DNA of 64,000 nt from Thermoplasmata archaeon. GTDB lineage: Archaea; Thermoplasmatota; Thermoplasmata; Lutacidiplasmatales; UBA184. The notes below the pieces were generated by a model. The model did not search any database, was not told where the DNA came from, and worked only from the letters and a program-made list of their open reading frames with translations. Positions 1-7,913 of this stretch are shown here, piece after piece (the stretch's first letter is position 1; every line of letters starts with the position of its first letter). Made by a program: the position numbers and the translations under genes. Location: assembly GCA_028864975.1 (NCBI GenBank), contig JAGWLG010000003.1:62001-126000 (forward strand), written 5' to 3'.

Positions 1-244
1 GCAGGAGCGGGAGGAGGGAGGAGAGCTCTCCCACGTTCACCGCTTCGGGGTGGGCGACGGCGGCCGCCGGGCGCTTGAACCCGTGCCGCCCGAAGTGGTC
101 GGGCGCGTAGATGAGCATCGACTTGAACTTGTATTTGTGGAGACCCGCGTTCCCGCGTCCGCCCTGCTTGCCGGCGCCACGTCCCGCCTTGATCCCCCGC
201 CCGTGGGTCCTCGACCCCCGGAACTTCCTCGTGCGCGATGGCAT
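1..244 (-). CDS. rpl15: 50S ribosomal protein uL15 (partial, C-terminus off window)
   Basis: Structural protein of the large ribosomal subunit. The visible N-terminal 81 residues begin MPSRTRKFRGSRTHGRG and continue with a Gly/Arg-rich KAGRGAGKQGGRGNAG stretch and a HKYKF segment, which is the archaeal uL15 signature. The ATG at 244 is preceded by a purine-rich GGGAGAAG ribosome binding site. It is the last visible gene of the ribosomal operon, 22 nt after uL30, as expected from the conserved archaeal order. The reading frame runs off the left edge, so the C-terminal half is missing only because of the window boundary. Confidence 0.93.
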   Translation of the reverse strand, partial: MPSRTRKFRGSRTHGRGIKAGRGAGKQGGRGNAGLHKYKFKSMLIYAPDHFGRHGFKRPAAAVAHPEAVNVGELSSLLPLL

Positions 245-266
245 CTCTTCTCCCTCCCCTCGTCCC

Positions 267-737
267 TCAGATCATCCGCGCGATGAGCTTGTCCATGTCT
301 ATCTTTGTGCCGGGCTCGCGGTAACCGAGGGCGCCGCCCAGGGTGTAGGGCTTCTTCGTCGAACGCCAGCCGCCCTTCGGAGGGTGGAGACGGAAGAGGG
401 GCTTCACGCCCGGGATGTGGAGCGAGCCTTCCTTGTGGACCCGCTCTGCGAGACCTTTCAGGTCCTTCGCGCCGGAGACGGGAGGGAGCTTCGCGGCATC
501 GAGGAGGTGGCCGTCCTCCGTGAGCGCGCGGGCCTTGACCAGCGCCTCGACCGTAGGTGCGCTCACCGGACCCCAGGTGACGTACCCCTGGACCTTGTTG
601 ACCATCCCGCGCAGCTCGTTCTTCTCGGGGAGGATCACGAGGTGGTTCTGTCGGGTCAGATGCAGGTGCCTCATCGTCTCGTTGAGCGAGGCTTCGGCGT
701 GGACCCCGCCCCGCACCCGGACGACCGCCCACGTCAT
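267..737 (-). CDS. rpl30: 50S ribosomal protein uL30
   Basis: Large-subunit protein. 156 residues, the usual length of archaeal uL30 (the bacterial form is only about 60). It opens with a beta strand MTWAVVRVRGG, then an ETMRHLHLTRQNHLVIL helix-strand, and ends KIDMDKLIARMI as in the archaeal family. It starts 2 nt after the uS5 stop codon and lies between uS5 and uL15, the standard archaeal order. Confidence 0.93.
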   Translation of the reverse strand: MTWAVVRVRGGVHAEASLNETMRHLHLTRQNHLVILPEKNELRGMVNKVQGYVTWGPVSAPTVEALVKARALTEDGHLLDAAKLPPVSGAKDLKGLAERVHKEGSLHIPGVKPLFRLHPPKGGWRSTKKPYTLGGALGYREPGTKIDMDKLIARMI

Positions 738-739
738 GG

Positions 740-1651
740 TCAGGGCCCTCCCGGTCGCGGCCCGGTGGGCCGGGGCGTACGATGACCCCCGCCGCCTGGA
801 CGAGCGCCCGGACGTCCCCGCCCCCCGCCTCGTCCGCCGGGACGACCGCCGCCACGTCCCCCAGGCCCTCCGCGCGGACCGCCACCGGGCGGGGCCGCTT
901 CCTTCGGGGGCAGGATCGAGGTGCCCGTGGCTCCGCGCACGATCTTCAGACGGTCGCGGTCGGCCTCGGGGACCTTGACCATGGAGAGCTGACGGAGCGC
1001 CTCGAAGGCCGCCTGGGCGTAGTTCACGGTGGTCTTCGTGTGCCCCTCAGTGAACGCCCACGCGTCCACGATGCCGGCGAAACGCAGGACCGGCTTCGCG
1101 ATGTCGCCCACCGCGAGCGAGACGCCGCGGGGGGCGGGCTTGAACGTGACGCGGACGCTCCCCGTGCGTCCCACGATCTGGAACGGGAGGGTGTGGGGCT
1201 TGTAGCAGCCGCACTCCCAGCTGCCGCATCCCCGCGGGACCTCGATGAGATGGAGCTTCGCGTGGTCGATCGCCCGTCGGATCGTCGGGCCGACCTCGCG
1301 TCCCCTGGCGCGGCCCAGGCCGACGAACCCGTCGCCGTTACCGACGACCACGGTGACCGCGAACTTGAACCGGCGGCCCGAGTCGGTCATGCGCTGGACC
1401 ATGTTCACGTCCAGTACCTCGTCGTGGAGGTTCGGGAGCAGAGCGTCCGCGATCTGGACCTCCTTGAGCGGGAGGCCGGTGTGCAGCGCCTGGGTCATCG
1501 TCGTGATCTCTCCCGAGAGGACGCGTCGGCCCAGTTCGGTACGAGGAACCCAGGGCGCGGCCGGTGCCGAGCGTTCACCGGGACCGCCAGGACCTGCTCC
1601 GCCGCTGGGGGGTGGGGGGGCGGTCGAGGCAGCGGGGGTTGCGGGGCTCAT
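740..1651 (-). CDS. rps5: 30S ribosomal protein uS5 with RGG-rich C-terminal tail
   Basis: Small-subunit protein acting near the mRNA entry site and in decoding accuracy. The core (about residues 35-245) carries the double-stranded RNA-binding part (FKFAVTVVVGNGDGFVGLG) and the archaeal WECGC segment. Two features are unusual: an N-terminal Pro/Ala/Gly-rich segment of about 30 residues, and a C-terminal tail of about 50 residues made almost entirely of Gly, Arg and Pro with repeated RGG motifs. Family members usually end soon after the core, so the protein (303 residues) is clearly extended. The start ATG overlaps the uL18 stop by 4 nt, indicating translational coupling. Confidence 0.93.
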   Translation of the reverse strand: MSPATPAASTAPPPPSGGAGPGGPGERSAPAAPWVPRTELGRRVLSGEITTMTQALHTGLPLKEVQIADALLPNLHDEVLDVNMVQRMTDSGRRFKFAVTVVVGNGDGFVGLGRARGREVGPTIRRAIDHAKLHLIEVPRGCGSWECGCYKPHTLPFQIVGRTGSVRVTFKPAPRGVSLAVGDIAKPVLRFAGIVDAWAFTEGHTKTTVNYAQAAFEALRQLSMVKVPEADRDRLKIVRGATGTSILPPKEAAPPGGGPRGGPGGRGGGRPGGRGGGRGRPGARPGGGGHRTPRPTGPRPGGP

Positions 1652-2187
1652 GGCTTAGCTCCAGGGGCGGCGGCCTTCGTCACCAAGGTAGATGAGACCT
1701 TCTGACGCAGTTGGTCGAGGGGTACCGACAGCGGGGACTTGAGATGCGCTCCGCCCAGGCGCTCCTTGGGGGGCATGCCCTCCTTCGAGTGCGGGATCTC
1801 CACGCCGGCGTCGAGGAGCCCTTGGAGGGCCCCCAGGATGCGTCCTCCCTTCGAGGGGCGGAGCACGCCCGCGTCCAGGACCGCTTCCTTCTCCCCCTTC
1901 GCTGCAAGGCGAAGCCCGGCGAGGTACCCCGTGAGGTAGGCGGCCGGGGTCGACGTGAGACTTGTGGTCGGGAAGCCCACGTCGACGAGCTCAGGGCTTT
2001 CGGCGAAAGCCAGGACCTTGTCGCCGGCGGGGTCGAACTCCTCCAGAGAGACCAGGATCCTACGGTTGGTGAGACGCACGACCGCCCGGGGCATCTCGCT
2101 CTTGAGCTGACGGAGTCGGTAACGGTAGTCCGTCTTGCCTTCGCGCTGGCGGCGGAACTTCACGCGGTAGCGAGGACCATGCGCCAT
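1648..2187 (-). CDS. rpl18: 50S ribosomal protein uL18
   Basis: 5S rRNA-binding large-subunit protein. 179 residues, beginning MAHGPRYRVKFRRQREGKTDYRYRLRQL, the archaeal/eukaryotic (L5-like) form, with the LTGYLAGLRLAAKG helix and the GALQGLLDAGVEIPH segment that are conserved in archaeal uL18. It directly abuts eL19 upstream and overlaps uS5 by 4 nt downstream. Confidence 0.94.
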   Translation of the reverse strand: MAHGPRYRVKFRRQREGKTDYRYRLRQLKSEMPRAVVRLTNRRILVSLEEFDPAGDKVLAFAESPELVDVGFPTTSLTSTPAAYLTGYLAGLRLAAKGEKEAVLDAGVLRPSKGGRILGALQGLLDAGVEIPHSKEGMPPKERLGGAHLKSPLSVPLDQLRQKVSSTLVTKAAAPGAKP

Positions 2188-2646
2188 CTACGCAGCCTCC
2201 TTGAGCGCGCCCGCGAGCCGCAGGTTCATGAGCAGGTGGGAACGGCTGCGGAACATCCCGCCCTTCGCCTTGCGGTAGTACTCCCGGTAGACCTTGGGGG
2301 TGATCTTCTTCGAGGTGCGGAGCTCCGCGAGCAGCTCGCGCTGCGGGCGGATGCGGTGGATCCAGCGCTCCTTGCCGGTGAGTCGGGAGGTGGGCGGACC
2401 CTTGCGCGAGCCCACGCCCTGATGGCGGCCGCGGTCGAGCTCCTCCTGGTGCTTGCGAGCGCGGACGCGCGAGACCCCCTTCACGGCCTTGCGTTGGATG
2501 ACCCCCGTCGCGATCGCGCGCCGGATGTCCTGGCGCGTCACCTGGTCCGAGAGGTCCTCGATGCTCGCAGGGTCGATCCAGACGCGGCCCTCCCCGCACT
2601 TGAGGAGCGAGGCGGCCATCCGACGTTGGTTGCGAAGGTCGGTCAC
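2188..2646 (-). CDS. rpl19e: 50S ribosomal protein eL19
   Basis: Archaeal/eukaryotic-specific large-subunit protein that reaches an inter-subunit bridge. 152 residues, with the family start MTDLRNQRRMAASLLKCGEGRVWIDP, the KAVKGVSRVRARK basic segment and a long C-terminal helix (KVYREYYRKAKGGMFRSRSHLLM). Its start overlaps the eL32 stop by 4 nt. Its presence by itself excludes a bacterial origin for this locus. Confidence 0.96.
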   Translation of the reverse strand: MTDLRNQRRMAASLLKCGEGRVWIDPASIEDLSDQVTRQDIRRAIATGVIQRKAVKGVSRVRARKHQEELDRGRHQGVGSRKGPPTSRLTGKERWIHRIRPQRELLAELRTSKKITPKVYREYYRKAKGGMFRSRSHLLMNLRLAGALKEAA

Positions 2647-3284
2647 TGGTTCCCCTCCTCCTTCAGGATCGGGTTCAGCACGTGGATGCCCTTCTTGCGG
2701 GCGATCTCTTCGAGAAGCAACCGCTTGCGTACGCCCACGCCGTGGGCGATGACCGCGGCCTCCCGCTTCGGGTCGATCCCCTCGAGCTCCTTCGAGTTCC
2801 AGACCACCTGGGGACGGAATCCCGTCGGGGTGAGCCCACGGACCTTCGCCGGCGTCCGATAGCCGATGGACACGATGTTCGCACGGTACCCGTAGTGGCG
2901 GCGCTGCTTCGACTGAAGTCCGCGAGGGCGGCGCCAGCTGCCCCAGCGACCGATCCGCACGTAGCGGTTCGCCGCCTGGCGGCCGAAGATCGGCCGTCGG
3001 CGGTCGACGGAGCGTCGCAGGTGCAGGAGCCGACGTTCCTCCCCTTCGAGCGTGGCACGCTTCGGCGCGAGCGGGCCGTCCTCCTTCTCCTTCCCTTCGC
3101 GCTCAGACTTCTCGCCCTTGGCGGCCTTGTCCTCGCCGGCCTTCGGCTTTTCCACCTTGGCCGCGGACGAAGGTGCAGGGGCCGCGAGCTTGGCCACAGG
3201 CTTCGCGATGGGCTTCTTCACGGGGGTCGCCGCGGTGGTCGTGGTCGCAGGGGCGGCCGAGGGCGACTTCGTCTCGTCGGACAT
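2643..3284 (-). CDS. rpl32e: 50S ribosomal protein eL32 with long N-terminal extension
   Basis: Archaeal/eukaryotic-specific large-subunit protein. The eL32 core lies in the C-terminal half (RRPIFGRQAANRYVRIGRWGSWRRPRG ... GFRPQVVWNSKELEGIDP). It is preceded by about 75 residues rich in Ala, Pro, Lys and Glu that look disordered. I place the start at the ATG at 3284 because a GGAGG lies 11 nt upstream within the end of uL6; an upstream in-frame start at 3332 lacks that support and would overlap uL6 by 44 nt. Product 213 residues. Confidence 0.92.
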   Translation of the reverse strand: MSDETKSPSAAPATTTTAATPVKKPIAKPVAKLAAPAPSSAAKVEKPKAGEDKAAKGEKSEREGKEKEDGPLAPKRATLEGEERRLLHLRRSVDRRRPIFGRQAANRYVRIGRWGSWRRPRGLQSKQRRHYGYRANIVSIGYRTPAKVRGLTPTGFRPQVVWNSKELEGIDPKREAAVIAHGVGVRKRLLLEEIARKKGIHVLNPILKEEGNQ

Positions 3285-3288
3285 CGGC

Positions 3289-3858
3289 CTACTCGCCTCC
3301 CATCGGGTGCGCCTTGACGATGATGTAGACACCGTCCTGGAAGACGCGCGGGTCGTAGTTGCGGATGCGGGTCGCTCGCTCGAGGTTCGCGGCGGACTGC
3401 CCCACCGCCTCGATGTCGTTCCCCTTGAGCACGACCACGTCGCCCTCGATCGCGGCCTTCGTCGCTCCGAGCAGCTTCGAGCGGCGCGGCATCTTCTCGT
3501 TCAGGAAGTTCTCGATGAGCACCGTGTCCTCGCGCGAGGAGAGCTTCATTGGGAAGTGAGCGGAGACCGCCTTGCAGCGGGCCTCGAACCCCAGGGTGAC
3601 CCCTGTGAGGAGGTTCGCCACGTGGCGCTCCCACGTGAGCAGGAGCGCACGGCTGCGCTTTCGCGGGGGGAGCAGGAGCGTGAGCACCGCCTGCCCGCCC
3701 TTCGTGCTGAGAGCGAGGGCGCCCACGGGGAAGCTCCGTGCGACCTTGCCCAGCTTGCCCTCGGCGACGATGGACGCGCCGTCCAAGCGAAGCTTCGCGC
3801 CTTGGGGAAGGGCGACCTCGACGGAGGGGCGCGCGGGGCCCTGGGTCTCAGTAGACAT
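3289..3858 (-). CDS. rpl6: 50S ribosomal protein uL6
   Basis: Large-subunit protein near the GTPase-associated centre. 189 residues with the two-repeat uL6 fold. The first repeat ends at WERHVANLLTGVTLGFEARCKAVSAHFPMKL and the second contains NFLNEKMPRRSKLLG and the RIRNYDPRVFQDGVYII segment, typical of archaeal uL6. It overlaps the end of uS8 by 11 nt. Confidence 0.95.
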   Translation of the reverse strand: MSTETQGPARPSVEVALPQGAKLRLDGASIVAEGKLGKVARSFPVGALALSTKGGQAVLTLLLPPRKRSRALLLTWERHVANLLTGVTLGFEARCKAVSAHFPMKLSSREDTVLIENFLNEKMPRRSKLLGATKAAIEGDVVVLKGNDIEAVGQSAANLERATRIRNYDPRVFQDGVYIIVKAHPMGGE

Positions 3859-4237
3859 AGGCGAGAAGCTTCCCTCCGATGCCGAGCTCCCGCGCCTTCG
3901 TCTGGCTCACCACGCCGCGGGAGGTGGTGAGGATCAGCAGGCCGAAGTCCTGGGCGGGCAGGTAGCGCGACTCGTAGCGCTCAAGCTCGCGCACCCCGAC
4001 CGAGAGACGGGGCTTGAGCACGCCGCAGGAGTTGATCCTCCGGCTGAGCGCGACGGCGTAGGCGCCGCCCTGGCCGTTCTCCTCGTAGTGAAACTCTCCG
4101 ATGTAGCCATGCTCCCGAAGGATCCCCAGGACGTTCCCCACCAGGCGGGAAATGGGGCGGAGCGTCACGGTCTCCTGGCCGCGGAGGTCGGCATGGCGCA
4201 GCGCGAGGAGGGCGTCGTTGAGCAGGTCCTGTCGCAT
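3848..4237 (-). CDS. rps8: 30S ribosomal protein uS8
   Basis: Primary 16S rRNA-binding small-subunit protein. 129 residues, the normal archaeal length, starting MRQDLLNDALLALRHAD and containing the RLVGNVLGILREHGYIG helix and the C-terminal GLLILTTSRGVVSQTKARELGIGGKLLAYVY element that forms the rRNA-binding face. It lies between uS14 and uL6. Confidence 0.96.
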   Translation of the reverse strand: MRQDLLNDALLALRHADLRGQETVTLRPISRLVGNVLGILREHGYIGEFHYEENGQGGAYAVALSRRINSCGVLKPRLSVGVRELERYESRYLPAQDFGLLILTTSRGVVSQTKARELGIGGKLLAYVY

Positions 4238-4255
4238 GGTCTCTTCTCCTCCCTC

Positions 4256-4402
4256 CTACTGGTACTTGCGGAACCCCAGGTCCCGCGCCACTTCGCGGAA
4301 GCACTGACGGCAGAAGTGGAGCCCGTACCGTCGGACGATCCCCCGCTTGCGCCCGCAGCGGCTGCAGCCGATCTTGCGACCGAAGAACTTCTTGGGCTTC
4401 AT
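4256..4402 (-). CDS. rps14: 30S ribosomal protein uS14, zinc-binding short form
   Basis: Small-subunit head protein of 48 residues, found by translating between uL5 and uS8. It starts [21 protein letters not shown] and has four cysteines in the CxxC ... CxxC pattern (C13, C16, C31, C34), the zinc knuckle of the short archaeal and C+ bacterial uS14. It ends DLGFRKYQ, the conserved tail. The ATG at 4402 is 22 nt past the uL5 stop with a GGAGGAAGGAGCGG ribosome binding site. Confidence 0.96.
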   Translation of the reverse strand: MKPKKFFGRKIGCSRCGRKRGIVRRYGLHFCRQCFREVARDLGFRKYQ

Positions 4403-4424
4403 GTCGACCGCTCCTTCCTCCGTC

Positions 4425-5015
4425 CTATTCGATGAAGATGACGCCGAAGGCCTCGGCGAGGAACTTGCGGGTCTCGTCGGGGGTGGGTCGGTTGTGGATG
4501 CCCAGGGAACGGTGGGCCCTCGCGCGGTGCCGGACGCGCCAACCCGCGCGGCCGACCTCGACGCAGACGTCCATGCCGTAGATCCCGATCTGGGGGTCGT
4601 ACTTCATCCCGGCAAAGTCCGTGTAGTCGGGCACGCCGAAGGCGAGGTTCCCGACCTTGTCGACGGAGAGGGGGTCCATCCGGTTCTCGCGCGTCGCAAG
4701 CGCCCGCTTGAGGAAGTCGATCGCGACCTCCCCCCGTAGCGTGACCTTGGTCCCGAGCTCCTGGCCCTCGCGGATGCCCAGGTCGCGGTTCGTGCTGTGC
4801 GCCCGCGTCGCGATGGGCTTCTGATGGGTGATCATCTGGAGGACCTTCTCGGCCTTCGTCCTGCGCTCTCCCGCCTCGCCCACGCCGATGTTCACGACGA
4901 CCTTCTCGACGCGCAGCGCGCGCATCGGGTTCGCGCCCGCGGGGGCCTTGGGGGCGGACGGGGTCGAAGGGGAGGGGGAAGAGGCGGGCACGCTCGTCTT
5001 GGCCGGGGCGCTCAT
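4425..5015 (-). CDS. rpl5: 50S ribosomal protein uL5
   Basis: 5S rRNA- and P-site-tRNA-contacting protein of the large subunit. The core begins at [31 protein letters not shown] and includes GLRG-type residues and the [26 protein letters not shown] segment of archaeal uL5. An extra N-terminal segment of about 28 residues, rich in Ser, Pro and Ala, precedes the core; the internal Met at residue 31 could be an alternative start, but the longer start overlaps the eS4 stop by 4 nt, like other genes here. Confidence 0.94.
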   Translation of the reverse strand: MSAPAKTSVPASSPSPSTPSAPKAPAGANPMRALRVEKVVVNIGVGEAGERRTKAEKVLQMITHQKPIATRAHSTNRDLGIREGQELGTKVTLRGEVAIDFLKRALATRENRMDPLSVDKVGNLAFGVPDYTDFAGMKYDPQIGIYGMDVCVEVGRAGWRVRHRARAHRSLGIHNRPTPDETRKFLAEAFGVIFIE

Positions 5016-5728
5016 GGGCTAAGACCTCCCGGGAGCGTGACGAGGGCGGTCTCCGTGCCGACAATGAAGACATAGTCCTTCACGGTCGAGAATCCCTCCT
5101 TGAAGTGGACGCGGTTGGGCTGCGACGAGGGGATCACCTCGACCTTGTCGACGCGGGCCAGCTCGCCGACGTGGCTCCCGCCGGAGATGAACGCGAGCGC
5201 GTTCGACCCGAGGGCGATCCGCTGCAGGACCTTCTGCCCCGGCAGCTCGACGCGCAGGGTGTCCCCCACTTTGATCTCGGTCGGGGCGCCGACTAGGAGG
5301 TTCCGGCCGTCGTGGAGCGTGAGTGCGATCTTGCCGCCGGCGACCGTGTGCTTGAAGCGGACCCGTCCGAGCTTGAACTTCGCGTCCGGGGGGGGGATCG
5401 GCAGGAGCGTGAGGCGGCCTCGCCGGTCCCTCAGCATCCGGTAGTCCTTCGCGAGCGGAGCGGCGATGGAAACGACGTCCATGAGCCCGATGCCCCGGGC
5501 GACGTCCTTGACGACCTTCCCGTCGACCCGGACCTTCCCCTCTCGGAGCAGGATGCGCGCTTCCCGCGCGGTGTTCGCGAGGTGGAGGATGTCCCGCAGG
5601 ACCATCACGAGCGGCATCGAGTCGTTCTGGCCGTGCGGGCCAGGGGAAGGGCGCTGCACCCACTTCCGCCCCTTGCGAGCGATCGGCCAGCTGCGCGGGG
5701 AAGCCCTTCTCTTCAACCGGAACGGCAT
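5012..5728 (-). CDS. rps4e: 30S ribosomal protein eS4
   Basis: Archaeal/eukaryotic-specific small-subunit protein. 238 residues, with the S4 RNA-binding domain near residues 45-105 (MVLRDILHLANTAREARILLREGKVRVDGKVVKDVARGIGLMDVVSI) followed by KOW-type beta domains ending in DYVFIVGTETALVTL. Length and layout match the family. It is placed between uL24 and uL5, the canonical archaeal order. Confidence 0.96.
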   Translation of the reverse strand: MPFRLKRRASPRSWPIARKGRKWVQRPSPGPHGQNDSMPLVMVLRDILHLANTAREARILLREGKVRVDGKVVKDVARGIGLMDVVSIAAPLAKDYRMLRDRRGRLTLLPIPPPDAKFKLGRVRFKHTVAGGKIALTLHDGRNLLVGAPTEIKVGDTLRVELPGQKVLQRIALGSNALAFISGGSHVGELARVDKVEVIPSSQPNRVHFKEGFSTVKDYVFIVGTETALVTLPGGLSP

Positions 5729-5730
5729 GT

Positions 5731-6246
5731 CTACTCCTCTCCGTCGTCCTGGGCCTCATCGCCCTTCGGCCCGGCGGGTTCCTTCTTCTCGGTCTCCGGC
5801 TCCGACTTCGACCCCGACTCCTCGGCCGCCTCGTCGGAGGAGACCTCCTCCGCTTCCTCCTCGGCCGCCTCTTCGGGGGCCTTGAGCACGCGGCGCCGCC
5901 AGGGGTCGGCCAGGTTGAGCTTGGTGATCATGAGGTGGCCGATGGGGAGCGGGAGCTGCTTCAGCTTCTTGTCCGCCTTCTGCAACGTCACGTTGTCCAG
6001 GACCACGGCGTAGTGGCGGTAGTCGACCTTGGCGACGCGCTCCTCTCGTCCGATGTAGTTACCGGCAAGGACGCGGACCGTGTCCCCCTTGCGGACCGGG
6101 ATCCTGCGTCTGCCGTAGCGCGAGCGGAGCTCGCGGGAGAGCGGCAGCGCGAGGCGCTTCCGCCGCAAATGATGGGGCGCTCGGTAGAGCGCCTTGCGTT
6201 GGGCCCGGGGGTGGTAGGAGGTCGTCCCCTTCACGCTCGGCTGCAT
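5731..6246 (-). CDS. rpl24: 50S ribosomal protein uL24 with acidic C-terminal tail
   Basis: Assembly-initiating large-subunit protein. The core (about residues 1-120) contains the KOW motif IPVRKGDTVRVLAGNYIGREERVAKVDYRHYAVVLDNVT. A strongly acidic tail of about 50 residues follows (Glu/Asp/Ser-rich, ending DEAQDDGEE), which is absent from most family members and is likely disordered. It is 24 nt downstream of uL14 and directly upstream of eS4. Confidence 0.94.
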   Translation of the reverse strand: MQPSVKGTTSYHPRAQRKALYRAPHHLRRKRLALPLSRELRSRYGRRRIPVRKGDTVRVLAGNYIGREERVAKVDYRHYAVVLDNVTLQKADKKLKQLPLPIGHLMITKLNLADPWRRRVLKAPEEAAEEEAEEVSSDEAAEESGSKSEPETEKKEPAGPKGDEAQDDGEE

Positions 6247-6271
6247 TCGAACGCCCTCCTCCTCCTCGGTC

Positions 6272-6670
6272 CTAAACGATCATGGAGGCCGCGGCGGCGA
6301 TCCTCGGCCATCGTTCAGCCGCCTCTTTGGCCACAGGGCCTTTGATCTGGGAACCTTTGGTCTCGCCGGTCTCGGTGGTGATCACCGCGGCGTTGTCTTC
6401 GAACATCAGGCGCGTCCCGTCGGCCCGGCGCACGGCCGCCTTCTGTCGGATGATCACGGCGTGCATGACCTTCCGACGGAGGTCGGGGGGGCCCTTCTTG
6501 ACCGAGACGATCACCAGGTCGCCGATGGCGGCTTTCGGGTAGCGTCGGTGGTGACCATGCCAGTTGCGGACGGAGATGATCTCGACGACCTTCGCGCCGG
6601 TGTTGTCCGCGCACTCGAGGCGGGCGCCCTTCGGCAGGGCCCGGGTCCTGGCTCCCGCGAGGCCCTTCAT
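6272..6670 (-). CDS. rpl14: 50S ribosomal protein uL14
   Basis: Large-subunit protein at the inter-subunit interface. 132 residues, with the conserved [28 protein letters not shown] strand pair, [11 protein letters not shown] and the C-terminal [17 protein letters not shown] of archaeal uL14. Its start overlaps the uS17 stop by 4 nt. Confidence 0.96.
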   Translation of the reverse strand: MKGLAGARTRALPKGARLECADNTGAKVVEIISVRNWHGHHRRYPKAAIGDLVIVSVKKGPPDLRRKVMHAVIIRQKAAVRRADGTRLMFEDNAAVITTETGETKGSQIKGPVAKEAAERWPRIAAAASMIV

Positions 6671-7275
6671 GCCTCCCCCTTCGTCGGAGCGCTCGCGGCC
6701 TCCAGCTTCTCCTGGGCCGTCTTCGCCTCGACGGCGCTCTCGGCGGCGACCTGGCTCTTCTCGGCGCGGGCGGCCGCGGCCTCCTCGCCGTGGATCTCGC
6801 GGCGCGCATCCCCCAGGTCCTCGACGACGACGAAGCTCACGTTCTTCGCGAGCGGGCGCGTCTCCGCGATGCGCACGCGGCGACCCGACCTCACCCCGAG
6901 GCAGGGAGGGGCGTGGACGAGGTAGCGACGACGCCGCTTCTCGTACCGCTCGAACTTGGAGACGTAGCGGAGCACGGTCCGGCTCACGACGACCGTCCCC
7001 TGCATGTGGTCGGAGACGACCTCGCCCTCGATCACCTGGCCGCGGACCTTGAGGTGGCCATGGAAAGGACAGTTCAGGTCGTGGCAGGCGGTCTTAGGAA
7101 GCCGCACGTCGAGCCCGATGTCGCGGGCCGCCTTGGTCGCTGGAGCGCGGGGGACGGCGGGGGAAGCGGCCCCGACCGCCGCGAGCTTGGTGGCCGGGCG
7201 GGGCTTCTTGGGAGCGGGCGCGCTCGCCGGACGGGGCGAGGGCGTTCGCGGAGCTCGTGGGGTGCTTCCCGTCAT
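6667..7275 (-). CDS. rps17: 30S ribosomal protein uS17 with N- and C-terminal extensions
   Basis: Primary 16S rRNA-binding protein. The OB-fold core spans roughly residues 50-155 ([46 protein letters not shown] ... [19 protein letters not shown]) and includes the archaeal C..H..C..H insertion. About 50 Pro/Ala-rich residues precede it and about 45 Ala/Glu-rich residues follow, making 202 residues against about 110 for typical archaeal members. I chose the ATG at 7275 because it overlaps the RNase P protein stop by 4 nt, matching neighbouring junctions. Confidence 0.93.
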   Translation of the reverse strand: MTGSTPRAPRTPSPRPASAPAPKKPRPATKLAAVGAASPAVPRAPATKAARDIGLDVRLPKTACHDLNCPFHGHLKVRGQVIEGEVVSDHMQGTVVVSRTVLRYVSKFERYEKRRRRYLVHAPPCLGVRSGRRVRIAETRPLAKNVSFVVVEDLGDARREIHGEEAAAARAEKSQVAAESAVEAKTAQEKLEAASAPTKGEA

Positions 7276-7625
7276 GGTCGACGCGACCTCCCCTTCGGGG
7301 CCAGTCGCTTGATCCGGTCTTCGGGGCGGTGGCGTAGCTCGTCCCCTATAAAGTGTACCGCCTTCCCATCCCGGGTGACCAGCGCCTCCAATCCCCCCTT
7401 CGGGAGCGTGCGCTCGTGACCCCCGGTCGTCGGCACCACACGGAAGGTGTTCCGTGTCTCGTCGACGACGACGCCCTCCCAGGGGAGGCGTTGCCACCCT
7501 GGGGCGTGCAAGATCGTGAGATGGGCACCTAGGAACTCGCCCATCAGGTCGAGGGGAGTGGCTTCGGCGACCTGGGGGCGCTCGAGGAGCGTGGCGCTCG
7601 CGACCGGTCGCGCACCTTCCCCCAT
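7272..7625 (-). CDS. rnp1: Ribonuclease P protein component 1 (Rpp29/Pop4 homologue)
   Basis: Protein subunit of RNase P, which removes 5' leaders from pre-tRNA. 117 residues with the family signature LDLMGEFLGAHLTILHAP, W.GVVVDETRNTFRVV and ERTLPKG, giving the Sm-like barrel of Rpp29. It is encoded inside the ribosomal operon between uL29 and uS17, exactly where archaea keep this gene. The translation factor SUI1/aIF1 gene that often sits between uL29 and this gene is missing; only 30 nt separate them. Confidence 0.93.
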   Translation of the reverse strand: MGEGARPVASATLLERPQVAEATPLDLMGEFLGAHLTILHAPGWQRLPWEGVVVDETRNTFRVVPTTGGHERTLPKGGLEALVTRDGKAVHFIGDELRHRPEDRIKRLAPKGRSRRP

Positions 7626-7655
7626 CGTCGTCCTCCGATCCTCTCAGGAGCCTGA

Positions 7656-7913
7656 TCACGAGGCGGCGCCCGCCTCGCTCGCGGTGGAGGACGAGCGGCC
7701 GCCCATGGCGGAGGCCCGTCGGCGCTCGGACTTCACGGTGAGCGCTCGGGCCAGGTCGGTCCTCAGCGCGCGGAGGTGTCCCGGCGATGCGGGAGCGCCT
7801 CCCATCGCGGCGATGCCGCGCTCTCGCAGGAGGTCGGACTCGATCTCGCCGATCTTGCGGTCCAGGTCCTCTTCCGGGAGCTGGCGCAGCTCTCTCATGC
7901 GCAGGAGCGTCAC
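7656..7913 (-). CDS. rpl29: 50S ribosomal protein uL29
   Basis: Large-subunit protein at the polypeptide exit region. 85 residues forming the two-helix uL29 core (MTLLRMRELRQLPEEDLDRKIGEIESDLLRERG ... GHLRALRTDLARALTVKSER) plus a short Ser/Ala-rich tail. It overlaps the uS3 stop by 4 nt. Confidence 0.93.
   Translation of the reverse strand: MTLLRMRELRQLPEEDLDRKIGEIESDLLRERGIAAMGGAPASPGHLRALRTDLARALTVKSERRRASAMGGRSSSTASEAGAAS

Noticed and set aside
37..885. Long minus-strand open frame rich in Arg, Pro and Gly
   Set aside because: It crosses uL15, uL30 and the end of uS5 in the wrong frame; those three genes are certain and explain the region. Long antisense or out-of-frame readings are frequent at this G+C content.
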